DNA of 64,000 bases from Roseithermus sacchariphilus (GTDB taxonomy: Bacteria > Bacteroidota > Rhodothermia > Rhodothermales > MEBIC09517): positions 1,588,501 through 1,652,500 of the forward strand of contig CP030158.1 in NCBI GenBank assembly GCA_003285105.1. Direction: 5' to 3'. Below are positions 44,846-55,600 of this stretch, in pieces (the stretch's first letter is position 1; each line of letters begins with the position of its first letter). Under the pieces are notes generated by a model that saw only the letters and a list, made by a program, of their open reading frames with translations, was not told the origin of the DNA and did no database searches. Made by a program: the position numbers and the translations under genes.

Positions 44846-46318
44846 GTGGACCCCCTGGACCTGCACCCCGACCGTTTCTTCGACCCGGACCCGTCGATCC
44901 GCCGGATCGCCCGCACGCTCTACGAGGAGGTGCGCGACCTGCCGCTCGTCTGCCCGCACGGGCACGTCCCGCCCGAACTGCTCGACCGCAACGAGCCCTT
45001 CCCCGAGCCGACCTCGCTGCTGATCATCCCGGACCACTACATCTTCCGGATGCTCTACGCGCAGGGGGTGCCGCTCGAAGACCTGGGCATCCCCACCCGT
45101 GACGGCACGCCGGTCGAGACCGACCCGCGGGCCATCTGGCAGCGGTTTGCCGCACGCTACCACCTCTTTCTCGGCACGCCGACGCGGGCCTGGCTCGACC
45201 ACGTCTTCTACGAGGTCTTCGGGCTGCGCGTCAAGCTGTCGGCCGAGACGGCGATGCACGTCTATGACCGCATCCTGGAGCAGCTGCAGGATCCGTCGTT
45301 TCGGCCGCGGGCGCTCTTCGAACGGTTCAACATCGAGGTGCTCACGACGACCGACGGGGCGGCCGACGCGCTCGTGCACCACCGCAACCTGCGGGCGTCG
45401 GGGTTGGGCGGGCGGGTGATCCCGTGTTTCCGGCCGGACGCGGTCTTTCGCCTGGCCGCGCCCTCGTGGCGGGCGGAGGTGGCGCGCCTGGCCGAGGCGG
45501 CGGGGATGGACATCGCCGGGTACGCGGACTTCATCCGCGCGCTGGAGGTGCGGCGGGCCTTTTTCAAGGAGATGGGGGCGACGTCGACGGATCACGCGGT
45601 GCTGGAGCCGTACACGGAGCGGCTGTCCGAGGCGGAGGCGTCGCGGCTGTTCGAGCGGGGGCTCCGGGGGCGTGCCACGGCGGAGGACCAGCGCCGGTTC
45701 GAGGCGCACCTGCTCATGGAGATGGCGCGCATGAGCGTCGAGGACGGGCTGGTGATGCAGTTGCACGCGGGAGCGTTTCGGGACCACAACGAGGCGGTGT
45801 ATCGCCGGTTCGGGCCGGACAAGGGCGGAGACATCCCGGTGGCGACGGAGTACACGCGCAACCTCCGGGCGCTGCTGAACGCCTACGGGACGGACCCGCG
45901 CTTCACGCTGGTGGTGTTCACGCTGGACGAGAGCACGTATGCGCGGGAGCTGGCGCCGATGGCGGGCCATTACCCGGCGATGCGGCTCGGACCGGCGTGG
46001 TGGTTTTTCGACAGCATCGAGGGGATCCGGCGCTACCGGGAGTGGACGACGGAGACGGCGGGGGTGTACAACACGGCCGGGTTCAACGACGACACGCGGG
46101 CGTTCCTGTCGATACCGGCGCGCCATGATCTGTGCCGTCGGGTGGATGCGAACTACGTGGCGGGCCTGGTGGCGCGTCATCAGGTGGACCTGTCGGATGC
46201 CCGCCGGATGGTTCGTGCGATGGCGTACGATCTGGCGCGGGAGACGTACCGGCTGGGCGATGCCGCGCCGGCGACGGCTCCGTCGCAGGACGGCGCGGCC
46301 GGCGCGCACGATGACTGA
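44846..46318 (+). CDS. uxaC: Uronate isomerase
   Basis: A 490-residue amidohydrolase-fold enzyme that converts galacturonate to tagaturonate (and glucuronate to fructuronate). The start is GTG at 44846. The metal-binding H38-x-H40 is in LVCPHGHVPPELL. Further family landmarks are NIEVLTTTDGAAD, VMQLHAGAFRDHN and LGPAWWFFDS. It supplies the substrate of UxaB encoded 20 kb upstream. It heads an operon in which the following genes overlap or nearly touch. Confidence 0.95.
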   Translation: MDPLDLHPDRFFDPDPSIRRIARTLYEEVRDLPLVCPHGHVPPELLDRNEPFPEPTSLLIIPDHYIFRMLYAQGVPLEDLGIPTRDGTPVETDPRAIWQRFAARYHLFLGTPTRAWLDHVFYEVFGLRVKLSAETAMHVYDRILEQLQDPSFRPRALFERFNIEVLTTTDGAADALVHHRNLRASGLGGRVIPCFRPDAVFRLAAPSWRAEVARLAEAAGMDIAGYADFIRALEVRRAFFKEMGATSTDHAVLEPYTERLSEAEASRLFERGLRGRATAEDQRRFEAHLLMEMARMSVEDGLVMQLHAGAFRDHNEAVYRRFGPDKGGDIPVATEYTRNLRALLNAYGTDPRFTLVVFTLDESTYARELAPMAGHYPAMRLGPAWWFFDSIEGIRRYREWTTETAGVYNTAGFNDDTRAFLSIPARHDLCRRVDANYVAGLVARHQVDLSDARRMVRAMAYDLARETYRLGDAAPATAPSQDGAAGAHDD

Positions 46319-48389
46319 ACGGGGATGCCGGGCGATGCGATGGCAAGGCACCATACGGCTCCTGGCGGCGGCGTGGCTGCTGGCCGGGTGGGCCCTGCCG
46401 GGGGCGGCTCAGGAGGGGCCGCGCCGGCTCCCGGCCTTTCCCGGCGCCGAGGGCTTCGGGGCCTTCACCGCCGGCGGGCGGGGCGGTGCCGTCTACCGGG
46501 TGACGACGCTGGCCGACTACGACGAGGACGAGCCGCCGGTGCCGGGCAGCCTGCGGGCCGCCGTCGAGGCCGAAGGGCCGCGCACCATCGTCTTCCACGT
46601 CGCCGGGTACATCGCCCTGAAACGCCCCCTCGAGATCCATCACCCGCACCTGACCCTGGCCGCCCAGACGGCGCCCGGAGAGGGCGTCACGCTGAAGAAC
46701 TACGGCGTGGAGGTCTATGCCTCCGACGTCATCCTGCGCTACCTGCGCGTACGCCCCGGCGACACGGCCCACCGCGAGCAGGACGCCATCAACGTCCGGG
46801 GGCGCAACGTCATCATCGACCATTGCTCGGTGAGTTGGTCCACCGACGAGGCGCTGAGCGTCATCGGCGCGGCCGACGACGTCACCATCCAGTGGTGCCT
46901 GATCGCCGAGAGCCTCAACCGCTCCGTTCACCACAAGGGGGCGCACGGCTACGGCAGCCTCCTGACGGCCACCGGGGACGTCTCCATCCATCACACCGTC
47001 TATGCCCTGCACGAGAGCCGCAACCCGCGCCCGAAGGACGTGCGGCTCGACTTCCGCCACAACCTGATCTACGGCTACGGCAACGAGGCCGGCTACAACG
47101 GCGAGGACTTCACGCGGATGAACTACGTGGGGAACGTCGTGTGGCCGCTGGCGCATAGCGATGACCCCGCCTGCGGCTTCCGCATCGGCGGGCGGCAGAC
47201 CCGCGTGTTCGTGGACGGCAACCGGCTGGGCTACGGGCCGTCGGTGCGGCGCGATGAGGCCCTGCTGTGCACGACGCGGGACCTGCGCGGGGAGGACGTG
47301 CTGGCGGCGGTGACGGTGGACGTGCCGTTCCCCGCCCCCTCGGTGACGCCGGACCCCGCCGCGACGCTGCCGGCGCGGTTGCTCGCCGGGGCCGGGGCCG
47401 TCCTGCCCGCCCGCGACGCCGTCGACCGGCGTGTGATGGCGCTGATCCGGGACGGCCGGGGGCGCATCATCGACACGCAGGACGAGGTGGGGGGATGGCC
47501 CCCGCTCGCGACGGCCGCGCCGCCGCCGGACGAGGACGCCGACGGCATGCCCGACCCCTGGGAACGGCTCCACGGCCTCGACCCCCGCGACGGCACCGAC
47601 CACGCCGCCGACGCCGACGCCGACGGCTACACCAACCTCGAAGAATACCTCAACGCGACCGACCCGCGCGATCCGTTCCCCTGGGTGCCACCGCCGGTGC
47701 TCGACCCGCCGCCCGGCACCGCCTTCACCGACTCCGCCCTGACGGTCGTCGTGCGCCCGCCGGAGCCGGGGTGGCCCGTGCACGTCACCCTCGACGGGCG
47801 CGAGCCGACCGCCGCCGATCCCCGCTACGAGGCGCCGCTCCGCCTCACCGGCAGCGCGCACGTGCGGGCGAAGGTCGTCCGGGACGGCCTCGTCACGACG
47901 GCGGCCTACGGGGCGTACGAGCGCCTGCCCTGGCTGCCGGCGGTGCCGCCGCCGCCGGCCACCGCACCCGGCCTGCGTTACGCCTATTACGAGACCGACG
48001 ACTGGGACGACGGGCCGCCGCCCGAGGCCCTGACGCCCCGCGACACCGGCCGCGTGGACACCCCGGACCTGTCCGTCGCCCGGCGCTCTCACCACTTCGG
48101 CCTGCTCTTCGACGGCTACCTCCGCGTGCCGGAGGACGGTGTCTACACGTTCTTCCTCGAAGACGATTACCACAGCCGCCTCTTCATCGACGGGCGCCTC
48201 GTCACGCCCGGCACGGCGCCGGGGCAGCCGGGCGGGCAGGTGGCGCTCCGGGCCGGCCTGCACCGTTTCCACCTGCGCATCCTCCAGGAAGGCGGCCATC
48301 CGGTGTCTCGTCTCCGCTGGGCCGGCCCCGGCTTCGGCCCCGGCCCGATCCCGGCCGGCGCCTTCGTCCATGAACCCGAACGCCCATGA
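46311..48389 (+). CDS. PL1-type pectate lyase with thrombospondin-3-like, PA14-like domains
   Basis: A 692-residue exported protein; ATG 46311 overlaps the uxaC stop, and ATG 46335 (MRWQGTIRLLAAAWLL) is an equally good signal-peptide start. The catalytic beta-helix (about 40-360) is PL1-like: FPGAEGFGAFTAGGRGG, NVIIDHCSVSWSTDEALS and HESRNPRPKDVRLDFRHN. A calcium-binding segment of the TSP3 type (DEDADGMPDPWERLHG) follows, then a chitobiase-C-like piece and a PA14-like domain (VPEDGVYTFFLEDDYHSRLF). No T9SS domain is seen, so it may be periplasmic or released by another route. Confidence 0.87.
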   Translation: MTERGCRAMRWQGTIRLLAAAWLLAGWALPGAAQEGPRRLPAFPGAEGFGAFTAGGRGGAVYRVTTLADYDEDEPPVPGSLRAAVEAEGPRTIVFHVAGYIALKRPLEIHHPHLTLAAQTAPGEGVTLKNYGVEVYASDVILRYLRVRPGDTAHREQDAINVRGRNVIIDHCSVSWSTDEALSVIGAADDVTIQWCLIAESLNRSVHHKGAHGYGSLLTATGDVSIHHTVYALHESRNPRPKDVRLDFRHNLIYGYGNEAGYNGEDFTRMNYVGNVVWPLAHSDDPACGFRIGGRQTRVFVDGNRLGYGPSVRRDEALLCTTRDLRGEDVLAAVTVDVPFPAPSVTPDPAATLPARLLAGAGAVLPARDAVDRRVMALIRDGRGRIIDTQDEVGGWPPLATAAPPPDEDADGMPDPWERLHGLDPRDGTDHAADADADGYTNLEEYLNATDPRDPFPWVPPPVLDPPPGTAFTDSALTVVVRPPEPGWPVHVTLDGREPTAADPRYEAPLRLTGSAHVRAKVVRDGLVTTAAYGAYERLPWLPAVPPPPATAPGLRYAYYETDDWDDGPPPEALTPRDTGRVDTPDLSVARRSHHFGLLFDGYLRVPEDGVYTFFLEDDYHSRLFIDGRLVTPGTAPGQPGGQVALRAGLHRFHLRILQEGGHPVSRLRWAGPGFGPGPIPAGAFVHEPERP

Positions 48390-49603
48390 TCCCGCCTGCC
48401 ATGAACCGTTTCATCCTGCTCCTGATCGGCGTCCTCGTCCTCCCGGCCCGTGCCCAGGACGCCCCGGACCCCTCGCCCGTCGAGGAGGCGGGCCGCTGGG
48501 CCGTGCGCATGGCCGAATCCATCATGGCCCGGCGCCCCCTCGTCCGCGAGCGCTGGGACTATGAGACCGGCACCGTCCTGCGCGGCATCGAAGAGCTGTG
48601 GAAAAAGACGGGCGATGCCCGCTATGTCGACTACATCAAGCAGAACGTGGACGCCTACGTCCGGCCCGACGGCTCCATCGAGACGTACCGGTTCGAAGAC
48701 TTCAACCTGGACAACATCAACACGGGCAAGCTGCTCTTCCTGCTGCACGAGCGCACCGGCGACCCGCGCTACCGGAAGGCGGCCGACACCCTGTTCGCCC
48801 AGCTCCGCCACCAGCCGACCACGAGCGAGGGCGGCTACTGGCACAAGAAACGGTATCCCTACCAGATGTGGCTCGACGGCCTGTACATGGCCGAGCCGTT
48901 CGCCGCGCGCTACCTGCTCACCTGGGGCGACCCCGCCACGGTGGACGAAGGCCTGCGGCACGTGGCCCTGCAATACGCCCTGGCGGCCCGCTACCTGCGC
49001 GACCCGGCTACCGGCCTGTTCTACCACGGCTGGGACGAAAAGCGGGTGCAGATCTGGGCCGATTCGCTCACCGGGCGCTCCCCCCACTTCTGGGGCCGCG
49101 CCGTCGGGTGGTATGCCATGGCCCTCGTCGACGTGCTCGACGTCTTCCCGAAGGACCACCCGGACTACGGCACGATCCTCGGCATCTTCCGCGACCTGGC
49201 CGAAGCCGTGCGCCGGGTGCAGGATCCCGTCACGGGCGTGTGGTACCAGATCCTGGATCAGCCCGCGCGGCAAGGCAACTACCGGGAAGCCTCGGCCAGC
49301 AGCATGTTCGTGTATGCGCTGGCCAAAGGCGTGCGCATGGGGTACCTGGATGCTTCCTACCTGGCGGCGGCCCGCCGCGGCTTCCGGGGGCTGGTCGAGG
49401 AGTTCGTCTCCGTCGAGGACGGCCACGTCAACCTGAACGGGATCGTCAAGGTCGGCGGCCTGGGCGGAGACAAACGCCGCGACGGCTCCTTCGAATACTA
49501 CATGAGCGAGCCGGTGGTGGCGAACGATCCCAAGGGCGTCGGGCCCTTCATCCTGGCCGGGGTGGAGATCGAGGCCACGGCCGGTCTGTCTTTAACACCT
49601 TGA
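48386..49603 (+). CDS. GH105 unsaturated rhamnogalacturonyl/galacturonyl hydrolase
   Basis: A 405-residue (alpha/alpha)6-barrel enzyme of family GH105, which removes the unsaturated uronate that pectate and rhamnogalacturonan lyases leave at the non-reducing end. The catalytic aspartate is D164 in QMWLDGLYMAEPF. SPHFWGRAVGWYAMALVDVL and REASASSMFVYALAKG are also diagnostic. It has a signal peptide (start at M1 or at M6, MNRFILLLIGVLVLPARAQ), so it should be periplasmic. The product feeds KduI. It overlaps the PL1 gene by 4 bp. Confidence 0.93.
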   Translation: MIPPAMNRFILLLIGVLVLPARAQDAPDPSPVEEAGRWAVRMAESIMARRPLVRERWDYETGTVLRGIEELWKKTGDARYVDYIKQNVDAYVRPDGSIETYRFEDFNLDNINTGKLLFLLHERTGDPRYRKAADTLFAQLRHQPTTSEGGYWHKKRYPYQMWLDGLYMAEPFAARYLLTWGDPATVDEGLRHVALQYALAARYLRDPATGLFYHGWDEKRVQIWADSLTGRSPHFWGRAVGWYAMALVDVLDVFPKDHPDYGTILGIFRDLAEAVRRVQDPVTGVWYQILDQPARQGNYREASASSMFVYALAKGVRMGYLDASYLAAARRGFRGLVEEFVSVEDGHVNLNGIVKVGGLGGDKRRDGSFEYYMSEPVVANDPKGVGPFILAGVEIEATAGLSLTP

Positions 49604-49618
49604 TGGGAGGATGGTACG

Positions 49619-50815
49619 ATGCGATGTATGTTGACGCCGGGGTGGGTCGGTTCGTGGCTGCTGGCGCTGGGGATGGCATGTAGTGCGGTGGCGCAGCCCG
49701 CGGCCGTCACGGTGCGGGTCGAGAACCCGCTGGCCGAGGCCCGGCCGGACGAGGTCGTCGCGGTGTCGTGGGCGGCGCTGCGGGAGCGCCTGCCGGGGCT
49801 GGCGGCCGGGCAGGTGCGCGTGCGAGAAGCCGCCACCGGCCGGGAGATGACGGCGCAGGTCGTCGATGAGGACGGCGACGGGGCGCCCGATGCGCTGCTC
49901 TGGCTGGTGCACCTGTGGCCGGAGGAGGTGCGGCACTACGCGGTGGAAGCCGCGGCCCCGGAGCAGACGCCGGTGGCCCGGGCCTACGCCCGCCACGACG
50001 AGGAGCGCGACGACGTGGCCTGGGAGAGCGACCGCATCGCCTTCCGGGCCTACGGACAGGGGCTTTGGCAGGCCTCCGCCTACGAGCCGCTCGTCAGCAA
50101 CGGCATCGACGTCTGGCCCAAGCGCGTCCGCGATCTCGTCCTCGAACGGTGGTACGCCCTGGGCCATGACGCCTACCACGTCGACCGGGGGGAAGGGGCC
50201 GACTTCTTTTCCGTGGGGCCCTCGCTCGGTGGCGGCGGGACGGCCGTCTGGCACGCGGGGCGCATGTACCCGGCCCGCAACTTCGCCGCCTACCGGATCC
50301 TGGCCCGGGGACCGATCCGCGCCATCGTCGAACTGGTGTACGAACCCTGGGACGCCGGCGGGATGACCGTCTCGGAGGTGAAGCGCATCACCATCGACGC
50401 CGGGCAGCACCTGTTCCGTGCCGAGAGCGTGTATGCGGCCGAAGGGGCCGACTCGCTGTCGTTCGTCGTCGGGTTCGTCAAGCGACCGGAAGGGGTCGTC
50501 GGGGCCATGCGCCGGGAAGGGGACTGGGCCTGGCTGAGCACCTGGGGCCCGGTCGAGCGCAAGAACGGCGGGCATGGCCACCTCGGCACCGCCGTCCTGA
50601 TGCCGGCGGCGCGGCTGGCGGGCGTGCACGAGACGGAGGATCACTACCTGGCGCAGGCCCGCGCCCGGTCCGGCGAGCCCGCCGTCCATTACGTCGGCGC
50701 CGGGTGGACGGCCTCCGGCGACTTCGACCGGGTGGAGGACTGGTGGGCCTACCTCGACGCCTTCGGCCTCCGGCTGGCCGCCCCGCTTCGTATCACCCTG
50801 CTGCCTTCGGAATGA
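49619..50815 (+). CDS. DUF4861 protein, exported
   Basis: A 398-residue exported protein with signal peptide (WLLALGMACSAVAQ). It matches the DUF4861 pattern seen beside GH105 genes in pectin loci of Bacteroidota: VTVRVENPLAEARPDEVV at the start, YDVWPKR-like VSNGIDVWPKRVRD in the middle and GGMTVSEVKRITIDAGQ later. A strong ribosome site GGGAGG (49605-49610) is 8 bp before ATG. Its catalytic role is unknown; a sugar-binding or lyase-like role is possible. Confidence 0.8.
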   Translation: MRCMLTPGWVGSWLLALGMACSAVAQPAAVTVRVENPLAEARPDEVVAVSWAALRERLPGLAAGQVRVREAATGREMTAQVVDEDGDGAPDALLWLVHLWPEEVRHYAVEAAAPEQTPVARAYARHDEERDDVAWESDRIAFRAYGQGLWQASAYEPLVSNGIDVWPKRVRDLVLERWYALGHDAYHVDRGEGADFFSVGPSLGGGGTAVWHAGRMYPARNFAAYRILARGPIRAIVELVYEPWDAGGMTVSEVKRITIDAGQHLFRAESVYAAEGADSLSFVVGFVKRPEGVVGAMRREGDWAWLSTWGPVERKNGGHGHLGTAVLMPAARLAGVHETEDHYLAQARARSGEPAVHYVGAGWTASGDFDRVEDWWAYLDAFGLRLAAPLRITLLPSE

Positions 50816-52617
50816 TGAATGCACTGCGTGGATGGCCCCTCCTGCTGCGCTGGGGCCTGCTCGCCGGGCTTCTGCTCGGGCTCGGAGGCCCGCCGCGGCC
50901 CATCACCGTCTTTCTGGCCGGCGACTCGACGATGGCCGAGAAGCGGGCGGATCGCCGCCCGGAAACCGGCTGGGGAGAGGCCCTGCCGGCCTTCTTCGAC
51001 ACGACACAGGTGCGGGTGGAGAACCATGCCCGGAACGGGCGCAGCACCCGGACCTTCATCGAGGAAGGGCGGTGGCAGGCTCTGATCGAGCGGGTGCAGC
51101 CCGGCGACTACGTCTTCATCCAGTTCGGCCACAACGACCAGTCCGAGGCCAAGCCGGACCGCTACACCCCGCCGGAGGCGTTTCGGGGTAACCTGATCCG
51201 GTTCGTCCGGGACGTGCGGGCGCGGGGTGGCGAGCCGGTGCTCGTGACGCCGGTCGTGCGCCGTCGTTTCGATGCGGAAGGGCGGTTCTACGACGTGCAC
51301 GGCGTCTACCCGGACCTGGTGCGGAGTGTGGCCGTGACCTACGGCGTGCCGCTGGTGGACCTGCACCGGGCCAGCGCCGGCCTGCTGCGGGAGCTGGGGC
51401 CGGAAGGGTCGAAGCGCCTGTTCCTGCACCTGAAGCCGGGGGCGCATCCGAACTACCCGGACGGGCTGGAAGACGACACCCACTTTTCCCCGGCCGGGGC
51501 GCGGGCCATGGCGGAGCGGGTCGTGCAGGAGGTCCGGGCGCTCGGCCTGCCCCTGGCGGCGCACCTGCGCACGCCGCCGCCCTCGCCGCCCCTGCACGAC
51601 GCCGTCGTGGATGCGCGGCACGCCGGCCCGCCCGGCGCCTTCGTCGACGGCGTGCCGGTCTATGCCACGCTCGGTGACGCCCTGGCGGCGGTGCCGGTCG
51701 ACAACGACCGGCCCTTCGTGATCTTCATCCGGACCGGGCAGTACCGCGAGAAGCTCACCATAGACCGCCCCCACGTCCACCTCGTCGGCGCGCAGCGGGA
51801 CGCGACGGTCCTCACCTTCGACGCCTCGGCGGACACGCCGGCCCCCGGCGGCGGCACGTATGGCACCGAGGGCAGCTTCACCCTCCGCGTGACGGCCCCC
51901 GGCTTCCGCGCCGCGAACCTCACCATCGAGAACGCCTTCGACTATCCCGCCAACGCGGCCCTGCCCGACGACGACCCCGCTCGCGTGCGGAACCCGCAGG
52001 CCGTCGCCCTCATGACCGCCGGCGACAGCGACCGGGCCGTCTTCGAAGACTGCGTCATCACCGGCTACCAGGACACCCTCTTCCACGACGCCGGCCGTGC
52101 CTACTTCCACCGGTGCCGCATCGAAGGCCACGTCGACTTCATCTTCGGCGCGGGGCAGGCCGTTTTCGAGGACTGCGACATCGTCTCGCGCAACCGCCCC
52201 GGGAAGGACCCGACGGGGTACGTCACGGCGCCGAGCACGCCGGTGGCCTATCCCTACGGCTTCCTGTTCCTGCGAAGCCGCTTCCTCAAGGCGTCGCCGG
52301 ACGTGCCGCCGGCCTCCGTGCGGCTGGGGCGTCCCTGGCACCCGTCCGCCGACCCGCACGTCAACGGCAGCGCCGTCTTCATCGGCTGCTTCATGGACGA
52401 CCACCTGGGGCCGGACGGCTATGCCCCCATCTCCAGCCGGAACGCCGAAGGCGAGCGGATCTGGTTCGATCTGGAGCCCGGATCGCGGTTCTTCGAGTAC
52501 GGGAGCTACGGCCCGGGTGCCGTCACCGGCCCGCGCCGCCCGGCGTTGACCGGGGCCGCGGCGGCCTGGTACACGCCGCGTCAGGTGCTCGGCGGGTGGG
52601 ACCCGGCAGGCGATTGA
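50812..52617 (+). CDS. CE12 acetylesterase - CE8 pectin methylesterase fusion
   Basis: A 601-residue two-enzyme fusion. The first part (about 30-245) is an SGNH hydrolase of the rhamnogalacturonan acetylesterase type: GDST with nucleophile S39, FGHNDQ (N108), and D221-x-x-H224 in EDDTHFSP. The second part (about 265-595) is a pectin methylesterase beta-helix: Q420 and D421 in GYQDTLFHD, nucleophile D442 in HVDFIFGAGQ and R507 in RLGRPW. Thus acetyl and methyl ester removal are joined in one exported chain. It overlaps the DUF4861 gene by 4 bp (ATGA) and ends the operon. Confidence 0.93.
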   Translation: MMNALRGWPLLLRWGLLAGLLLGLGGPPRPITVFLAGDSTMAEKRADRRPETGWGEALPAFFDTTQVRVENHARNGRSTRTFIEEGRWQALIERVQPGDYVFIQFGHNDQSEAKPDRYTPPEAFRGNLIRFVRDVRARGGEPVLVTPVVRRRFDAEGRFYDVHGVYPDLVRSVAVTYGVPLVDLHRASAGLLRELGPEGSKRLFLHLKPGAHPNYPDGLEDDTHFSPAGARAMAERVVQEVRALGLPLAAHLRTPPPSPPLHDAVVDARHAGPPGAFVDGVPVYATLGDALAAVPVDNDRPFVIFIRTGQYREKLTIDRPHVHLVGAQRDATVLTFDASADTPAPGGGTYGTEGSFTLRVTAPGFRAANLTIENAFDYPANAALPDDDPARVRNPQAVALMTAGDSDRAVFEDCVITGYQDTLFHDAGRAYFHRCRIEGHVDFIFGAGQAVFEDCDIVSRNRPGKDPTGYVTAPSTPVAYPYGFLFLRSRFLKASPDVPPASVRLGRPWHPSADPHVNGSAVFIGCFMDDHLGPDGYAPISSRNAEGERIWFDLEPGSRFFEYGSYGPGAVTGPRRPALTGAAAAWYTPRQVLGGWDPAGD

Positions 52618-52668
52618 CGGAGCCGCGAAGACACGGAGCGGCGAAGACCGCGCCTTGACGGCCGGATC

Positions 52669-55600
52669 CTACGGGGCCGGGGGTGGGCTGAAGACGAGGG
52701 CGTCGACGATGCAGACCGGCGCGCCGCCGGCCGGGCCGTCGAAGGTCAGGTAGACGTCGTGCAGGCCGTCGGTCGGTGTCAGCGGGGCCGTCTCCGGGCC
52801 GAAGCGCGGCGCCGGACCGTCCGGAGCCGGCACCTCGATCGTGCCGACGACCGGGCCGTCCGGGGCGTCCAGCCGCACCTGGATGGTGCCGCCGGTGGTG
52901 TTGCCCTGCGAGACGCCCACGACGGCCGTCAGCGCGGCGATGCCGCTCAGGTCGATCTGTTCGAAGGCGATGTAGCTGCCGGCCATGCCGACGACGACCT
53001 CCATCTCCGGGCCGCCGGTCATCTCCGCCGTGAGCGTGAAGCGCGAGGCGCCCTCGGTGACGTCGAAGTCCTCCGCTTCGACCTGCGGGTGGCGCAGGAT
53101 CAGCATTTCACGGGCCGTCAGCGGCCCGACGCCCTCGCCGCCCCGGTCGGTGTAGCTGGCGGTGAGGATGTAGCGCCCGTCGGTGCCGTTGCCGCGGTGC
53201 TCGGTCAGCGTCACGGTGCCGCTCGGCGGGAGGGCCGTGCCCGGCGCCTCGCCCTCCTGTTCGGCCAGCGACAGGATGTAGCGCACCATCTGCGCGGCCT
53301 GCTCGGGCGGCAGCTCCGGGTGCGCGGCCATGGCGCGGTCGCCCCAGACGCCGCTGCCGCCCTGGATGATCTTCTGCACGAGGTAGTCCTCGGCCCCTTC
53401 CTGCCCGGCATAGCGCTCGGCCACCTGCACGTACGACGGCCCGAGCGAGACGCTGTTCTCCTGGTGACAGGCCTGGCAATCCGCCTGCGCGATCAGGTCC
53501 TTGCCCAGGGCCGTCGTGGCAGCCGTCATGAGTTCCTGGTGCCCCTGTGCGGGGATCGTCAGGTCACGGCCTTCGGGGACGAACTGGAGCGAGACGACCA
53601 CCTGCTCCGGGGGGATACTGCCGTCGGCCAGCGCGCCGTCCTCGGGGTCGGTCACGGACACCTCATAGACCAGCGGCCGGTCGTCGAAATAGAACGTCCG
53701 GTTGGGCCGGACCGCGAGGCTCAGCGTCGGCATGGCGTTGCCCGCCAGGATCTCCACCGACGCCCGGCTCTCGGCGCCGGAGGGGTCGGAGACGGTCAGC
53801 ACGGCGGTGTAGACGCCCGGCTCGCGGTAGGTGTGGGTGAACGCCGGTTCGCGCGCGTCCACCGTTCCGTCGTTGTCCACGTCCCAGGCGAAGCGCAGGT
53901 CGTCGTAGTCGTTGTCGTACGAGGCCGCGCCGGAGAAGGCCACCGTCAGCGGCGTCGCCCCGACGGTGTGGTCGGCGGCGATCTGCGCCTGCGGCGGCCG
54001 GTTGCCGGCGTTGTAGGTGATCTTCGAGAGGCGGGCGTCCAGGTTCTGCGTGAACCAGCCCTTGCCGTATTCGAGGATGTACATGGCTCCGTCCGGGCCG
54101 AAGAGCATGTCCATCGTGTTGCTGACGTCGAGCGTCGTCGGCAGGAAGGGTTCCATCCAGGCGTAGTCGCCCTCCTCGTCCATCGTCACCACGGCGATCC
54201 AGTCGCGGACCCAGTCGTAGATGAACAGCTTGCCGTCGTAGTAGCGGGGGAATTTGACGTCGGAGGCGGGGTAATCGTCGTAGTAGTAGACAGGCCCGGC
54301 CATGGCGTTGCGGCCGCCGCTGCCGACGAGCGGAAACTCGGGCGAGGCGCCGTAGGGATACCAGATGAACGCCGGCTGGGCGGGCGGCAGCACGCGGGCG
54401 CCGGTGTTGTTGGGCGAGTCGTTGACGGGCCGCATCGGGTCGAAGGGCGGGCCGCTCTGGCCCGTGGCGAAGTCGTAGTCGCGGTAGGGCTTGTTGTCGC
54501 CGACGAAGTAGGGCCAGCCGAAGAAGCCGGCCGCGCGCGCCTGGTTGACCTCGTCGTGGCCTTTCGGTCCGCGCAGCGGGTTGTCATCCCGGGCATCCGG
54601 CCCGACCTCCCCCCAGTAGAGGTAGCCCGTGTGCCGGTCCACGGCGAGGCGGAAGGGGTTGCGGTTGCCCATCACGTAGATCTCCGGGCGCCCCTCGGCC
54701 GGGTCGCTGAAGAGGTTGCCCTCCGGGATGGTGTAGGTGCCGTCCGGTTGCGGCGTGATGCGCAGGATCTTGCCGCGCAGGTCCTGCGTGTTGGCGCTGG
54801 ACTTCTGCGCGTCCCACGGGCTGCGGTTGCAGTTGCGCGTGTCGTCGTTGTCCCGGCACAGGCGCGGCCCCTGGCGCTCGTCGATGGGCGCGTAGCCGTC
54901 CGAGGCGAAGGGGTTGGTGTTGTCACCGATGGAGAAGAACAGGTTGCCCTGCCCGTCGAACTCCACCGAGCCGCCCACGTGGCAGCACTGGTGGCGCTGC
55001 ACCGGCACGCTCAGCAGCACCTTCTCCGAGGCCCGGTCCAGCACGTTGCCCTCCAGCACGAAGCGAGACAGGTTGATCAGGGAGTCGACCGGGTGGGAGT
55101 AGGAGAGGTAGATCCAGTGGTTTTCCGCATAGTTCGGGTCGACGGCGACGCCGAGCAGCCCTTCCTCCTCGCCGGTGAAGACGTCGAGCGTGGCGATGGT
55201 CTCGGTCCGGCCGGCCTGCAGATCGTGGATCTTGATGGCGCCCTTGCGCTCGACGAAGATAATGCGGTCGGGGTCCAGGAAGTCGAGCTCCATCGGCTCG
55301 TTCAGGTTCTGGTCCATCACCGTCTTGGTGAAGCGGTTCTCCTCCGGCATCACCGTCGCCGCGCCGAAGTCGACCGGCTTGCCGTCGCCGATGGCCCACT
55401 CGATGCCGCCGAGGAGGTGCTTGAGGAAGAGCGGTTCGGCGAAGCTCTCGGAGGTGTGGCCGAGGGCCGTGTACCAGGCGCGTCCGCCGTCGAACTCGTG
55501 GTACCAGGCGATCGGGCGCGGCGCCGGCGCGGGGTGCTCGTCGGCCCGCTTGTACGTCGTCTCGTCGATGTTCAGCAGCACGTGCACGTCCGGGTTGCGG

